In this document: in pieces, positions 11,527 to 23,697 of the stretch
Layout: each line of letters begins with the position of its first letter
Numbering within the stretch: position 1 is the first letter of the stretch
Source of the DNA: Rhytidiadelphus loreus
Lineage: Eukaryota; Streptophyta; Bryopsida; Hypnales; Hylocomiaceae
Reading direction: 5' to 3'
NCBI GenBank assembly: GCA_947034895.1
Contig: OX344762.1
Location: forward strand, 15,728,760-15,792,759
Length of the DNA stretch: 64,000 nucleotides
Program-made: the position numbers and the translations under genes
Notes under the pieces: model-generated
Told to the model about the DNA's origin: nothing
Database searches by the model: none
Seen by the model: the letters and a program-made list of their open reading frames with translations, nothing else

Positions 11527-11616
11527 GTCTCTTTTGCTGCTGCAGAGTTGTTTGTCGTTGCGGGCCGCCTTCGCCCGGTTTCCACCCACTCGGAGTTTGC
11601 TGGTCGGTAAGCCACT

Positions 11617-11826
11617 ATGGCGAAGCAAATCAACGAAATCAAGGACTTCCTCCTCACGGCCCGGCGCAAGGACGCCCGGAGCGTCAAGATCAAGCGCTCG
11701 AAGGATGTGGTCAAGTTCAAAGTCAGGTGCTCCAAGTACCTCTACACCTTGAGCGTCTTCGACACGGATAAGGCCGACAAGCTGAAGCAGTCTCTGCCCC
11801 CTGGTCTTACTGTCCACGACTTGTAG
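11617..11826 (+). CDS. RPL38: 60S ribosomal protein L38 (eL38)
   Basis: A structural protein of the large cytosolic ribosomal subunit. The 69-residue frame is complete and uninterrupted, the normal eL38 length. It starts [20 protein letters not shown] and contains the conserved VKIKRS...[12 protein letters not shown] and a C-terminal LKQSLPPGL; plant eL38 usually begins with Met-Pro-Lys, so Ala2 is a small variation. No intron is needed inside the coding part; a 5' UTR intron cannot be excluded. Two telo-boxes lie upstream. It is the only gene between the divergent carbonic anhydrase gene and RAD1, which converges on it. Very secure identification. Confidence 0.97.
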   Translation: MAKQINEIKDFLLTARRKDARSVKIKRSKDVVKFKVRCSKYLYTLSVFDTDKADKLKQSLPPGLTVHDL

Positions 11827-13740
11827 AGGGCATGGATTCTCTCTGGTGTGGATGTGGTAGGGTGGGAAATGGGTCCCATTACTTGTTATTAGGGTTCGAT
11901 AGAGTGAGCATCGAGCTTTGGAGTTCGAGCGCTTTGGAGGCTAGTTTTGATGGTAGGAGGGGTCTGCATCGTCTTATAAGCAGACCTGCTGTGACAAGTG
12001 GAATTTAACGTCGAATATTATTTCCTTATGGGATACTTTTAGCGATTCTTGTCGGAATTTCAGGTCTGAAGCTTGTTTTGATCGAGGCGCTCCTGGATTC
12101 TTTGGCCTGTATTTTGTTTTGGTTCACGCGACTTGGATTTGGCTAGTTGGCGAGAATTTGGAGCTTTTTATTTTTCACAGTTGTCTTTTGGCATGATGCT
12201 TCTGACTTGTGCCAGTAATATCTACAAAATTTAGCATACTTATGCGATAGCATTAATGAACTGTTGTATTTAGATTATTGCAATTGAACACGTCAAGAGA
12301 TTGAATTTGTGAGTAGAGTTACTGGCTGGAGTGAGGAGCAGCTTTCAGGTTTGCTACTGATGATCGCATATTTTAGGAGTTTTGGCGGTTTACATTCTTT
12401 TTAGGGCACATTCATCTGAGATTTGGGATCTTTTATTTCTTCTCGCTGGACATAATGGAAATGTATGAGGACGTTGTTCCTTTTTTCCTTGCTCCTGGCC
12501 TTGGGAGAGACAACTTGCAGTCTGTCTCTTGGTCGAACTCTACACCATGTAGAGAATGCGCATCCCGAACTTTCCCCAACGTGTTAGTGATTTCCGGATA
12601 TTCGACTCCACCTTGTCAATTTTCTTGTAACTGGCCTCACCAGTCAGATTTTTCATCTCCATTTGGATTGTCAGTCGATGCTCGAAGACGGTAGGTCTAC
12701 TCGAACTGTTATGTTACGCTGGCAGCGGCACAGTCTCTGTAATCTCTTCAATGCAACTCGAGGTCTTGAAAAACTAATCCCGAAAGAGTTGTCACGTGTT
12801 AAATATAAACTGAGATTTGATTGTTGATGCCACGAGCTATGAGTCAGCAAGGACCCAGCGCATGAATGGCCACAGTAGAAAGTTGGCTGAGCGCTGTGTA
12901 TATTTCCTCTCCGTGGCCAATCGTCTCTCATCCGGCGCTGACAGTTGCGTAGCAGCCAAGAGACTTGCAAATTGAAAGTGAAGCATTCTACCTGCTTGAG
13001 CTAATTTATAGAGCATGCACGTTGATAGGCCACGAAATGCTACGACACAGCAAGATGCGATATGGCGCATCCAAGGTATGCTCTCGAAGACCATTAATCT
13101 GTCTCACATGCTACTTATCAAGTGATCTTTAGAAGGCTGAGGTGTTGTTGATGTTACCTCCCCATCATGCTAGTAATTCATCCTTTCCGTCAAATTCCTT
13201 GCTTGGCAAGATGGAATTCATGAAACAATAGTTGTACACGGCCAATCAAGAATAAAGTCGCTTCTGTAAGCTCTTCAGCAAACTTTCCTCCATTTCACAT
13301 AACTTCCCACTCGTTAGCAAGGTGGGTGAATGGTAGCTTCAACGAGACCAGACAATAGGGCGTGAAGCTTCTCCCCAGATCGTGAAGCTTACCGCTGCAA
13401 TTTACGGAGTAGATTCGCCTTCATCACTATAAAATGACCCAATTGTACGATGCACTGCTGTAGTGTGCTGCAAAGATCGGACACGGAACGATATGATATG
13501 GCAGGGTATACACAAAAAACACCTGGGGAAGATATATCGTCATAAGCAAACCTCACAGAAAGTGGAAAGAAACCACAAAGATGTAACATCTGTATATTAA
13601 AACTTATAACCCCAATATTTGCATTGAGATGATCCCAATAATTATGACTCTTTCTTGTTGCCTTCTTCACCTAGGGAGGAAGTACTCAATTCAAGAGAAA
13701 TCGCATGTACAGGAATACCAACCTCTACATCTACAAAACG
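11827..13740. other. Convergent spacer between RPL38 and RAD1
   Basis: The first several hundred bases after 11826 are moderately GC-rich, non-coding and plausibly 3' UTR of RPL38. The remainder to 13740 has no recognisable reading frame; the 3' UTR of the minus-strand RAD1 gene should occupy its right edge. No repeats of note were seen. Confidence 0.5.
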
Positions 13741-16390
13741 TCATGGGTCGTCAGCTTCTGCCTCAGGAAGGACATAGAATTCGATATAGGAAACTCGGGC
13801 CTGGGCTTGTGAAGGGTCGTAATAGTGTTGGTGGGGAGCTAGTGTAGGTTTCACAGAGATGAGATGCTGCACTTTGAGAAGGCCATTAGAACCGAAAGTC
13901 AACTTGCTGCCACGATTATCTCTCAATATGCTGCCTGGAATTTGAGAGGTTGTCGCTTTCAGGAACTTGTACTTGTACCTGCACAAGCCAGAACCATCAC
14001 AAAGCAGAATACAAATAGGCACCTCATATTATTACACTGTTGTGCAAATTGAAGTGAGTAAAGCAATCAGTCAATAGCAGGGTTTAGGGTATTAGAAAGA
14101 CCTGTGCGATATTTCACGATTACAATTGAAAGCTATGAAAAGATCTCGTTGCCTGTCATAAGGGAACTCAATCTGCAAGTTACCACCCAAATTTAAGAGA
14201 AGAAATGATTCATGGAGCCGTGTGTTCAGCAGAAACAACCAACCTAGCATAATGGGAATTCCTGCAACTTCTCAAGAAAAAATGAACACCCAATTTCAAA
14301 ACCAGCAGACTACCTTCGAAGCAAATAACAACCTTATCCGCTTTCAAATCCCGTAGCATTCTCCTACGCTTAAACCAAAACTAGAGCTTAAACAACATCA
14401 CCGGAAGAGGCACATCAAATTCGATGCTCGATACACTTTTTTCAAATAGGAGGCACAGCTAGGTTAAATGTTGTCAATTGACAGAGTATCCCCACCACAT
14501 ACCTGTAAATCTCCATGACCCTCACCCCTGAAGGTGACCATAGGAGGTACTGGAGAGACTGCGATTTCAATACTTGAACCCGGCCACTCCAGATCATCTA
14601 GTGCCTCCTTTAATGCTGCGGACTGCAAGCAATAATGTGCAATGTCTGAGGCGAGAATTAGAGGTGATTATGAAGCTGATTTATTTGGCTATCACACTGG
14701 CCATAATCAATCATTAGGACCCGCAAAGCATGAGATAATAAATCGCACTCAAGACAGTATGAACAACTGGCCAGATCAACGTCTCCTCCTTTTAACAAGA
14801 GCTCCTCACATGTGATTTAAACTAACCATCAAAGTATTCAGTTGAAAAGAACTTTGTCACCACATGGTCACGTGAAAAGATACCTTTACTGCAAAAGAGA
14901 TTGGAATGCCTGCGTCGTCTTCAATGACGTAGTCAAGAGGGATGACGTCTGGGATACGTGTACGAATTTCTGCATACATACAAGAATCATTTGCGTCTAC
15001 CAGCCTGCAGAATCCAACCGTCTTAGTAAATGGTATGACCTATAAATTGCATTCTTGACATTGCAAACAAACAAAAATTCAACGTGAATTGTAGTAATGT
15101 ATAAAAGAATAGCTGAGCCTTGAGAAGAATATAATGCAGCGTCTTATCCAAGAAACAAAAAATTCGAACAAATTTAACTGATATCTTACTTGAGTATCAT
15201 CTGCATATCAGGACCCGGATAGCATAGCTCAAGGGCAGTGGTGCCAGAGGAGGAAGTGAAAGTGTTGAGCGAATCGATCAAGAGGCCTAAACTGACTCCA
15301 AATTTTGGTCTTATTTCCGCCTGATAAACATACTCTCGGAACAGCTGCCATAACCCGCTGATAATTAGATACCGTCCATTCACGACTACGATTTCATTTT
15401 GTCATCCTGCTGTTCAGGACTACTAAAGAACCAAAGAAATACTAATTTGAAACGCATATGAGTAGGGCATTACCGGACTAATAAGAAAATTATAAAAGAA
15501 GTACAAATAATCCTGGAGAATTGCAAATGCCGAGGTTTTCGACCACATCTGAAGCTTGAAAATTGAAAAAATTAAAAAAGTTGAAAAAATAAAATACACA
15601 GAGTGACCTTCTGCTCTGAATAAAGAAAAAAGAAAATTTCCAATGTTGCGAACTTGCGATACAGAAATAGTAGAGACTTTCTTACCTCCTTTCGGAAGTA
15701 TACCCGCGCCTGCAGGCACCCTCGCTCTTCCACCGTAATCACCATGCCATGGTCCGACAGCTCGCAGATAGCATCCTACAGACATGTAGCACTTCATTAT
15801 ACATACCGAGAAGTTGAAACCAGACTAGAAGAGCGACAAATATACACAAATCCCAATTAATATCTCAAAGAAGAAAGATACACGCAACAGGTGTATGCTC
15901 CAGACGATAGAGGGAACCATCCAACTTCATACGAAAATGAAACCGAACACCAATACCCGACAACAATCTCAGCATGCCTGTGAGGATTCGCATTACTTAC
16001 GACTCAATCAGTCGCTCACTTGTACAGAACAGTTAATGTAAATTTTGACAACAGCAACCTATCATTGCAAGAGAACAACTTCCGTGCACAGAATCGTCTG
16101 CTGATCCGGAACCTCAATTCAAAGTAAGCGCACTTCTCTCTAAACTCGTACTTGAGATTTCCCGCTCAAACTGAATCACAAGGATTCACTACAATTCAAA
16201 TTTCCAATCTCCCTAAAAACCTAGAAACAGAAAACAGCACAAAGAAAGAGTCGCAAAATGGATTAAAAAAACGCGCAAGAAAGAAAGAACAGACCTGCTG
16301 CTTCTTCCAGCGCAAGCAGGTCAAGGCGTCCACCATGCCTTGCACATTGTCGACCAAGCAGCGCACGTCCCAGGAGTCCGCAGCATCCAT
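13741..16390 (-). CDS. RAD1: Checkpoint clamp subunit RAD1 (9-1-1 complex)
   Basis: Subunit of the PCNA-like RAD9-RAD1-HUS1 ring that loads on damaged DNA in the nucleus and activates ATR signalling. Seven exons (minus): 16390-16295, 15775-15686, 15344-15190, 15004-14884, 14622-14503, 14172-14102, 13978-13741. All junctions are GT-AG, phases agree, and the product is 296 residues, usual for RAD1. Features that fit the family: N-terminal LVDNVQGMVDAL and a short basic stretch, ICELSDHGMVITVEE followed by LQARVYF, FREYVYQ, GVSLGLLIDSLNTF, the central IEDDAGIPISF, and SYIEFYVLPEAE near the end. The start is the first ATG before the conserved strand. An E2F-like site lies in intron 1. The gene is complete; identification is by overall PCNA-like pattern from family knowledge, not by a search. 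Confidence 0.88.
16158..16165 (+). promoter_or_regulatory. E2F-like site in RAD1 intron 1
   Basis: TTTCCCGC matches the plant E2F consensus TTTSSCGC. It sits in the first intron, about 130 bp inside from exon 1 of RAD1. E2F control of replication and checkpoint genes is established in plants, so the placement is suggestive, but an 8-mer alone is weak evidence. Confidence 0.3.
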
Positions 16391-16722
16391 GGCAAAGCAA
16401 TCACGAGCTGCTGCGCAGTCTAATTAGACGACTTCTTCCGCAAAGTCCACGTCGGCGCCATAGCCACTTTCGATACGCATCGCTTGGAATGAGCAAATGA
16501 TCACCTTCCAAAAAATAAATGCGCAGGAATCTGTGTGAGGTCTGTGAATCAAAATAGAAATGCCAAAGACGAGACGGGAAGCAGCATTTCGCGACGTTGA
16601 AACAAGCTTGTGCTTGACGCCACAGCCCAATGCCAAATTGTGTCTGCGAAGGAGGGAATTGGGAACCTTTCAAGACTTTCGTTTGATAGTTTGGTTCTTT
16701 CTTCGCTAGTAAGTTAATATTA

Positions 16723-16893
16723 AGGGGTATTAAGGGGACCAAAAAATTAGATGGACTTATTGTGGAAAATTGTAGATGTTTGAAACATGATGTATAACTC
16801 CTAGACATTTCAGTAACTATTAACATACAACAAAGATAGATGTTTATTTAGTGTGTAATGTCAATTGATTAGTATAGTCCCCTTAAAACCCCT
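16723..16893. mobile_element. Small MITE with AGGGG ends upstream of RAD1
   Basis: AGGGGTATTAAGGGGACC at the left is inverted as AGTCCCCTTAAAACCCCT at the right, giving a 171-bp element with 18-bp ends and two mismatches. It lies about 330 bp upstream of the RAD1 start codon. No other copy was seen in this window. Confidence 0.6.
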
Positions 16894-18592
16894 GTTCTAT
16901 GTAGTAAGGTAGGATGAGCCATTGTAGACCCTTTGGTCACTTCACATATTTAGATTGATTGGTTTCTAGAAAAATAGTTGCACCAAGGTAGGTCAAGAAC
17001 CGAGCATCTAAGGGCTTAAAGTCTACCTTTTTCATGTGTTTCCTTCGATGGGAATATTTTTAGCTCATCTTTCAAACAAAGAAAAAAAGATGTTGAATGT
17101 AATGCAAGTGGTTTCATATTTTTTGAAGCATTATTGAATTACTTAAGAATTTTCAAACAAGTTGTGTCACATGCACCTATTTATGACCCTAGGTCTTCCA
17201 TAAACTGTTCGCTTGCAACTTGTAAAGAAAAATGAAGAAAGCAAGAAGAATGATGGACTCTTGCAATAAATGGTATTTTTTTTGTCGATCCATTCAACGA
17301 CTGTAGAGGTTCATTTTGTGTCCATTTCATAGCTAATTATAGGGGCAATTCTAAATGCCCAAGTGGATTTCACGCCTCCTACTTTAGAACAACAATTTGG
17401 TCAATTCATTTTTCAATACAAAAACACACATTATCCTATGCTAGGGTTAGATTTGTTAAAAAATAATTCAAAATATAATTAAACATGGCATCTAATGAAA
17501 ATTTCTGAAATTATAATGTATTATAATTGAATATTGTAGAAAATATTCATGAAAATAATCTTAATCCTAAAAAAATCAAGAAGCTAAAGCTGCAAATACC
17601 ACTAAAGCTTTGAGTATTAATAAAGCTACAAATATTGCTAAAGATCATGAAATATTTTGAAGTCATAAAATATTCCAAACCCTATAAAAACAAACTTCCA
17701 AAAATTCTAAATTCAGATAATGAATGAAAATTCAACCAAAAAAGAAATGATTTCATATGGGGCCTAATAAATCTAATTCCAGCATATGGTATATGTCGTC
17801 AAAGCAAAAATATATAGCTTCCCATTGTTGTTTGCCTTAGAGGGGACCATTTTTGTGCATTTAGATTCTATTGTGGTTCTTTGGACTCCCTACATGGTTG
17901 CAATGACAATCCAAAAGCATCCCTTCAAATGGTAGAATACTGAAGGCACCTTTGACAATGTGTCTAAACTACATGGGGATGTTCCTAGAAGTTATAAAAC
18001 AATGACTATTTAACCCATTTCCACCCCTTTTAACTCCAATTCAACTCCATGCATAGTTTTAACTACACTAGAATGCAAAGAGGGCATAATTGGGCCCCAA
18101 TAGTAGGGTGTCATTTGGGGTATATATACCTTAAAGTAGGAAGATTTATTGTTGGTCTTTTGGTTGTTGCACATATTTAATATATTTAGACTTATCAGAT
18201 TGTTTCTATTTAGCAATAGTACAACTAATTAGAGAATGTTCCATATATATTTAGGTCAACTCATTTGAAGAAAAAAAAATTCATTATAGGTAGTCAAAGC
18301 AAAACTATGTAGCTTCCATTTGGTGTATATAAGGGAGTCCATTCTTTGGTTCATTTGGATGCTTGTGCGGCTAATTTTATTTCTTACTTCATTGCAATAA
18401 CAATTCCAAAGCATCCCCTAATATGGTAGAATATTGAATGAAATTTTTACCATGAGTGGAAATTGTAAAGGGAGTGTTCATTGAATTCATGAAATCACCA
18501 CTTTCTACCCCAATTTCAACTTTATTTTTTCCAATTTCATGCTAATTAAGTTGGCCATATGTGAACCTAAATATACTGATTTTGACAACATT

Positions 18593-18870
18593 CACTAGAA
18601 GAGAAAAGGGGGTTCTGCGACTGCAAGTTTTGAGTCACTGTGGACACAAATTACAGTAGTTGCATTGTAGTTGTTTTCTAGTGATTAAGATGTTGTAGTT
18701 GATGTTGATGTTGATGTTGTAGTTTTCTAGTGATTAAGATGTTGATCTAGTTGTTTTCTAGTGAAAACAACTACAATGCAACTAGAAAACAACTACACTG
18801 CAACTACTGTAATTTGTGTCCACAGTGACTCAAAACTTGCAGTCGCAGAATCCCCTTTTTTCTTCTAGTG
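18593..18870. mobile_element. CACTA-type MITE with long near-perfect inverted arms
   Basis: Starts CACTAGAAGAGAAAAGGGG and ends CCCCTTTTTTCTTCTAGTG. The two arms match over about 95 bp with only a few differences and include the shared block GTTTTGAGTCACTGTGGACA. The flanks are ATT (18590-18592) and ATT (18871-18873), the 3-bp duplication expected for CACTA (EnSpm/CMC) elements. The centre holds repeated TAGTTGTTTTCTAGTG and TTGATG units. The arm identity suggests recent activity. It has no coding capacity. Confidence 0.85.
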
Positions 18871-19459
18871 ATTAAGATGTAATAGAGTGAAATTGGATTT
18901 AATAAATCTAGGGGTCGCAATCGGATTGGAATCCATTGTAGATTTGTCCACCTTAGAATTGGGGCTAGGGGGAATAGGCCTCCTTCATTGCTTCTTTTTT
19001 GCCTCAAAAAAAAAACACAAAACTTTCATATCATCAAATTTTGAAACTTTGAATCCATACTTTGGATCAAGGACTCTAGCTAGCAAATTACTTTAGTGAT
19101 TGAGATATTCAAAATTATCCATTGCAAAATAAAGAAAAATGAGAGAATTAGTTTTCCTAGCAATTAATATCATTGTTACCAACTACTTTTTTTCTAGTGG
19201 AATCCAAAGTGGAAAAAAATTATAATTATCCTTATGTATAGTATGTATAGAGAGTAAGCAATAGTTTGTAGTGGTTGAAAAGTTCAAAAGTTGTGAGGCT
19301 AAATAAATATAAAATATGTTTAAAAGCAATAGTGTTATTATTTAAAACAAACACAATTTGGATATTGGTGTAATAGTAACCATGTGACTTTAGGAATAGT
19401 GATGTGAAAAGTCAAATAGTTTCCAAGGCCAAATGAAAGTGAAAAATGTGATCAAATCA

Positions 19460-19504
19460 ATAGTAGCATGTTGGATAGTAGCATGTTGGATAGTAGCATG
19501 TTGG
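19460..19504. repeat. 15-bp unit repeated three times
   Basis: ATAGTAGCATGTTGG occurs three times in exact tandem. It sits in AT-rich spacer and has no evident function. Confidence 0.9.
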
Positions 19505-20072
19505 AGTTTATTAAATCAATTTCATTCTAAAAATTCAAGAGGTGCTTTTGATTTTCAAAAAGTCAAATTTTTTTAATATTCATTGACAAAAATGGATGAA
19601 GATCTTGACACTCGGTATAACTGTATAAGTATCTTTTCTATTGTGAATCAAAAAATCAAAAAATCAAACCTATGCACCCCTTTTTATGAAGAGTTTTTTG
19701 GCAATATCAAGAATGCAATTGGGGGATGTATGGTTTGGGAAATCTCACCATAACAATCAAAATAAACAAAACAAAACAAATAGCGTAATGTTAACTTAAG
19801 GTATAGATTTTGGAATTGTGTAAAACACAAGCAATCTGCCATCTTATATTGAGCATAAAAGTTAATTGTTTAGACAAACAAGGTTTGAAAAATGTTTTGA
19901 GAAATAGTTTAGAACACTTGATTGTCCATTAGCGGATGTTTGTTTTATTTGTTACATTGAAATCTCATGGACCATACATCCCTTGGTCACATTCTTGATA
20001 TCATTGGAAAGCCCTCAATGAGGAGGGGTGCACAAACTTTGTTTCGTGATGTTCTAATTCATAGAAGAAAAG

Positions 20073-20092
20073 CACTACAAGAGAAGGGGGTG
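20073..20092 (+). other. Orphan CACTA-type terminus
   Basis: CACTACAAGAGAAGGGGGTG has the form of a CACTA transposon end and resembles the terminus of the element at 18593. I could not find a matching inverted end to its right, so this may be a solo end, a truncated copy or chance. Confidence 0.3.
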
Positions 20093-21432
20093 TTTTAAGT
20101 ATAGTCCTAGAGATAACATTTTAAGTAATGACCTTTTTAGGAGATTTTTAGTAAGAATTTACAAAATATTTGTGTCTTTCTAGTAAAATTTTGGAGGCAC
20201 AATTGAAGGTTGTTCATGAAAATGACAAAGAAGAAGATGTGATCAATCATCTTATTGTAAACTTCCATACCCTTGCACAAAGTCCTAAAGAAGCAAACCC
20301 TAGATAGAAGTCGGATCCTAAAGGTTTAACCCTATTTTTCTAAAAATAAATAGCTAAATCATTCAAAAAAATGTAAAAAATTCCAAAAGCGTTCAATGAC
20401 TGCACAACTTTCTACATAGGTGCCACCTACACCCTTCAACACATGTACCAAGTTTTGCATCATTCCAACCACCCAATCAAAAGTTACGGTCCATTTGGTA
20501 AAGTGTGACTAATGTGTTTAATGTCTCTAATGACTTTATGCAAGGGTATGGAAGTTTTGGGACCATTTGAATTAAAGAAAGTAATTATTTTAGGAGATTT
20601 GGACACTTGTGACTAATGTGTCTAATGCCCCCACTTAGTTTGACTCAGCCAATCACCCTCCAAAACCCATTCAGTTGACAGGCTCAAACCAAGAAGGCCA
20701 CAGTACAATAGATGCTCTAAGTCTTTTACCAGCACGCTTGCGGTGATTTGGAACAGATATTAATTGAACATCAGAGTTGAATGCTCACACAGATTACAAT
20801 ACATAAGCATCAGAAAAGTTGAGCTGGTTTCCTTTCTCTCCTAATCCACTGCTCCACATAACTTATGTCTATCTCGACTTTTTCTAACTTGTGCTGAATG
20901 ATTCATGTGTGAGAAAATGGGCAGCTTGAAAATCACATGGATCCATGCGACCAAGGTCTCTCCATCAATTTCGTCAGTGCATGCATTCGGACCATCCATT
21001 CTCTCGACTGAGAGTCATTCCGCGGTAGAAAACTCCGAACCACCCTTGCCACTACTACCTTATCTGTATGACACCGATATTGAACACCAGTAAGTAAGTG
21101 CACACAATTTACAACTGGAGGTTCCCAAACGAATTACAAAATTCAAGGTCTTCATGATCAATCATCTTGAATTATGACCTTAGAATTCACGGGTTTGCTC
21201 GAAGAAATATCAGTCATTTGACCGCAAAACAAAAGACTCGTAGTTCCTGGATTCACTATTGCATATACAGTATATATATATTAAGGCTAGTATTGATCAA
21301 GTTTGGAAAAGAGGATTATGGTTTCAAAACTCCCACCTTGACAAGTGCCAACCTCATGAATGTCCACCGTTACAATAAAATTGACGTAACTTTGGGAATT
21401 GCATAGAATCGGGGACCAAACTGCCAACGATT

Positions 21433-21468
21433 TCTTCTAATGCATTGCAGTCTTCTAATGCATTGCAG
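21433..21468. repeat. 18-bp tandem duplication
   Basis: TCTTCTAATGCATTGCAG occurs twice back to back, 240 bp beyond the stop codon of the methionine gamma-lyase gene and possibly inside its 3' UTR. Confidence 0.85.
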
Positions 21469-21704
21469 TAGTGGGAAGGGTTGAAAGAGTTTGAGTGACA
21501 AGCTATGGCGAATGAACTCACTATCTGGGTAGGAGGGCGACCATTTGGAGACCATTTCGATAAAGCTGGGGAAGTCTCTACTCCATGAATCACATCAACA
21601 AAGACAATGGTAGTGAATAGACTTAGAGACTTGGTCGTGAGATGATTGATCTCGATCGAGGATTACCTTAAGAATTCATGGATTCCGCAACGGAGCTCAC
21701 ACAG

Positions 21705-23063
21705 CTAGCGCCCAGTGGCTACAGAACTCGGATTCACCAATTTGAGAGTGACGAGCGCCTCCAGCAGCTGCGCCCACCGCTGCTCCGTGGAGCCCGTGAA
21801 CCCGATGGACATCCTCACCAGCCCGGGTGAGATTCCCGCCACCGCTTTCTCCTCCTCTGACAATCCCGAGCTCGTGCTGGATGCCGAGCACGACATGAGC
21901 GTGTCGTGATAACCCAAGCTCACCGCCATCCACCCGAAGTGGGTCACGTTTTGCGAGTATCGCATGAACTCTTGCGCTCTCTCCTGGGTGTCCAAATCCA
22001 AGCACATCATGCCTCCGTAGCCGTACCCCTCGTTAAGAAGCTTCGTCATGAGCGTGAAATGGGGATGGTCCTCCAGTCCCGGATAGATGGCCTTCAACCC
22101 CAGCTTCTTCAACCGCTTCGCAAACAAAAGCGCGCGCGTACCAAACTCTTTCATCCGGATGGCCAAGTGCGGGATGCGCAGTCCGATCTGGAAGGCGACG
22201 TGGGGGTCCATGGTCGGGCCCAAGAGCATGAGCGCGCCGTGGTGGAAGTCCATCATGGCGCTGATGAGATCCGCGGAGCCGCACACGGCGCCAGCGATGA
22301 TGTCCCCCGCGCCGCTAATATACTTCGACAAGCTGTGCACGACCACGTCCGCGCCCAAACGCGCAGGCGAGAGCAGCAGTGGCGCAAATGTGTTGTCCAC
22401 GACGGCGGTGAGTCCCTTGCTGTGCGCTAAATTCGAAAGTGCGGGGATGTTCGCGACGGCTAGACGTGGATTAGAGATCGACTCGAAGTAGAGAATCTTG
22501 GAATTCGGACGGATGGCCGCGGTGACGGCTTCCGTATCGTCCACGTCCACGAACGTCGTCCGGATGTTGCAAGTGCGCGGCAAGAAATGCTCGAAAAGGG
22601 CTAGTGTCCCCCCGTAGATACGATTCGACGCCACGATGTGGTCGCCGCTGGAACAGAGCTGGAGCACGACGGCAGTTATGGCGGACATGCCGCTGGCGGT
22701 GCAGTAAGCGGCTTCCGTGTCCTCCATCGCGGCCATCTTACGACCCAAACTGAGAACAGTCGGGTTGAAGTGGCGACTGTAGGTGTAGAGCCCTTCCTCG
22801 TGGCCGAGCTCGCCCGCGAACATCTTGTTCAGCGTTTGGGTGTCCATGATGGCGAACGTGGAAGAAGCTTCGATGGAGGGGTTCACCCCGCCGTGCTGCC
22901 CTAGCTGCTGCGAGGAGGCATTGGCCAGGAGTTGCACGGGGTCGGGGAAAATTTTCACCACGGGCGTGGCGCCGTTCATGGCGTCGGAGCGATCGCCTAA
23001 GGCGCGCTTGCAGGCGCTGTTGGGGTTCGTGTGTGCGGTACCGTTGGCGCTAATCACAGACAT
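21705..23063 (-). CDS. MGL: Methionine gamma-lyase (PLP-dependent, Cys/Met metabolism family)
   Basis: Cleaves L-methionine to methanethiol, 2-oxobutyrate and ammonia; in plants a cytosolic enzyme that feeds isoleucine synthesis and methionine turnover under stress. One uninterrupted frame of 452 residues, close to the usual 430-450. The cofactor features are intact: YSRHFNPT (95-102), the GMSA loop near 125, VVDNTFAPLLLSPARLGADV (221-240) with Asp223, and HSLSKYISG with Schiff-base Lys247. The C-terminal LMSCSASSTSSGLS and GISPGLVRMSIGF blocks, with the VFxSLG-like VSLGYHDTLMS, favour plant-type MGL over cystathionine gamma-synthase or beta-lyase, and no long plastid transit peptide is visible. 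The coding part is much more GC-rich than the surroundings. A TATA-like sequence lies about 255 bp upstream. Confidence 0.92.
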   Translation of the reverse strand: MSVISANGTAHTNPNSACKRALGDRSDAMNGATPVVKIFPDPVQLLANASSQQLGQHGGVNPSIEASSTFAIMDTQTLNKMFAGELGHEEGLYTYSRHFNPTVLSLGRKMAAMEDTEAAYCTASGMSAITAVVLQLCSSGDHIVASNRIYGGTLALFEHFLPRTCNIRTTFVDVDDTEAVTAAIRPNSKILYFESISNPRLAVANIPALSNLAHSKGLTAVVDNTFAPLLLSPARLGADVVVHSLSKYISGAGDIIAGAVCGSADLISAMMDFHHGALMLLGPTMDPHVAFQIGLRIPHLAIRMKEFGTRALLFAKRLKKLGLKAIYPGLEDHPHFTLMTKLLNEGYGYGGMMCLDLDTQERAQEFMRYSQNVTHFGWMAVSLGYHDTLMSCSASSTSSGLSEEEKAVAGISPGLVRMSIGFTGSTEQRWAQLLEALVTLKLVNPSSVATGR

Positions 23064-23318
23064 GGTGCTTCCAAGTCTCGACCACGCCGGCGACGATGAT
23101 CCAATTGCAATTAACCCAAATTTCTTTCTATCGATTGAGATTCCTCCTCATACAATCCAGCTTTCCTCTGCATGATCAATACACATACTGGCTAGTTAGA
23201 TTCTGTCGGTGAACAAACGCAAAATTTGAAGGTCTAATTCGGGAGTCGGACATGCATGCACTCGGACCTAACTAGCTTCGGAATTAGTTGCTAGCTTCCA
23301 CTAACCGATCGACAACAA

Positions 23319-23324
23319 TATATA
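23319..23324 (-). promoter_or_regulatory. Candidate TATA box of methionine gamma-lyase
   Basis: On the minus strand the context reads CTATATATTG, about 255 bp before the start codon. That would imply a leader of some 220 bases. It is the only TATA-like sequence in an otherwise mixed-composition promoter region. Confidence 0.4.
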
Positions 23325-23697
23325 GATTCCACTCGTGGGCAGACGCGATATTCAGATACAACACAGATTTGTCAACACCCAAACATTCGATAATCACTCA
23401 ATGAGCAATAATTGTCCAGAATGTCTTGCTTTGCAGAACTCGCATCGATGCTCACCACATCGATCGAACTCACTAGCATGCTAGAAATTATGCTGCAAAA
23501 CGCTCGATCATCCTCAAATCTAATGCTACCAAACCTCGTACTCTGAATTACTTCACCCCGTAATTGAGCACCGAAGATCCTTGCCTGGGCCACGATACAG
23601 TAGACAGGTGCACTCTCCATGCAACACAGCTGAAGTTTATCAGTTAGCTGCGTGATGCGCAAGCTGCGCGCATGCGGTGAATAGGAAGTTAACCCTT

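Larger units (their letters stand above)
10814..11616. promoter_or_regulatory. Divergent intergenic region between carbonic anhydrase and RPL38
   Basis: About 0.8 kb separates the two start codons, which face away from each other, so both promoters must lie here. The RPL38 side carries two telo-boxes. I see no convincing TATA box for either gene. The open frames in this stretch are chance readings. Confidence 0.5.
16391..21704. other. AT-rich spacer between RAD1 and methionine gamma-lyase
   Basis: No credible gene. The left 300 bp should contain the RAD1 promoter and 5' leader. The rest is AT-rich and carries MITEs (16723-16893, 18593-18870), an orphan CACTA-type end (20073), short tandem repeats (19460-19504, 21433-21468) and nothing else I can interpret. 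The last several hundred bases before 21704 may be 3' UTR of the minus-strand lyase gene. Confidence 0.55.

Noticed and set aside
21906..22904. Several open frames antisense or out of frame within the methionine gamma-lyase exon
   Set aside because: Shadow frames of a GC-rich coding exon; the minus-strand 452-residue frame has all cofactor motifs.
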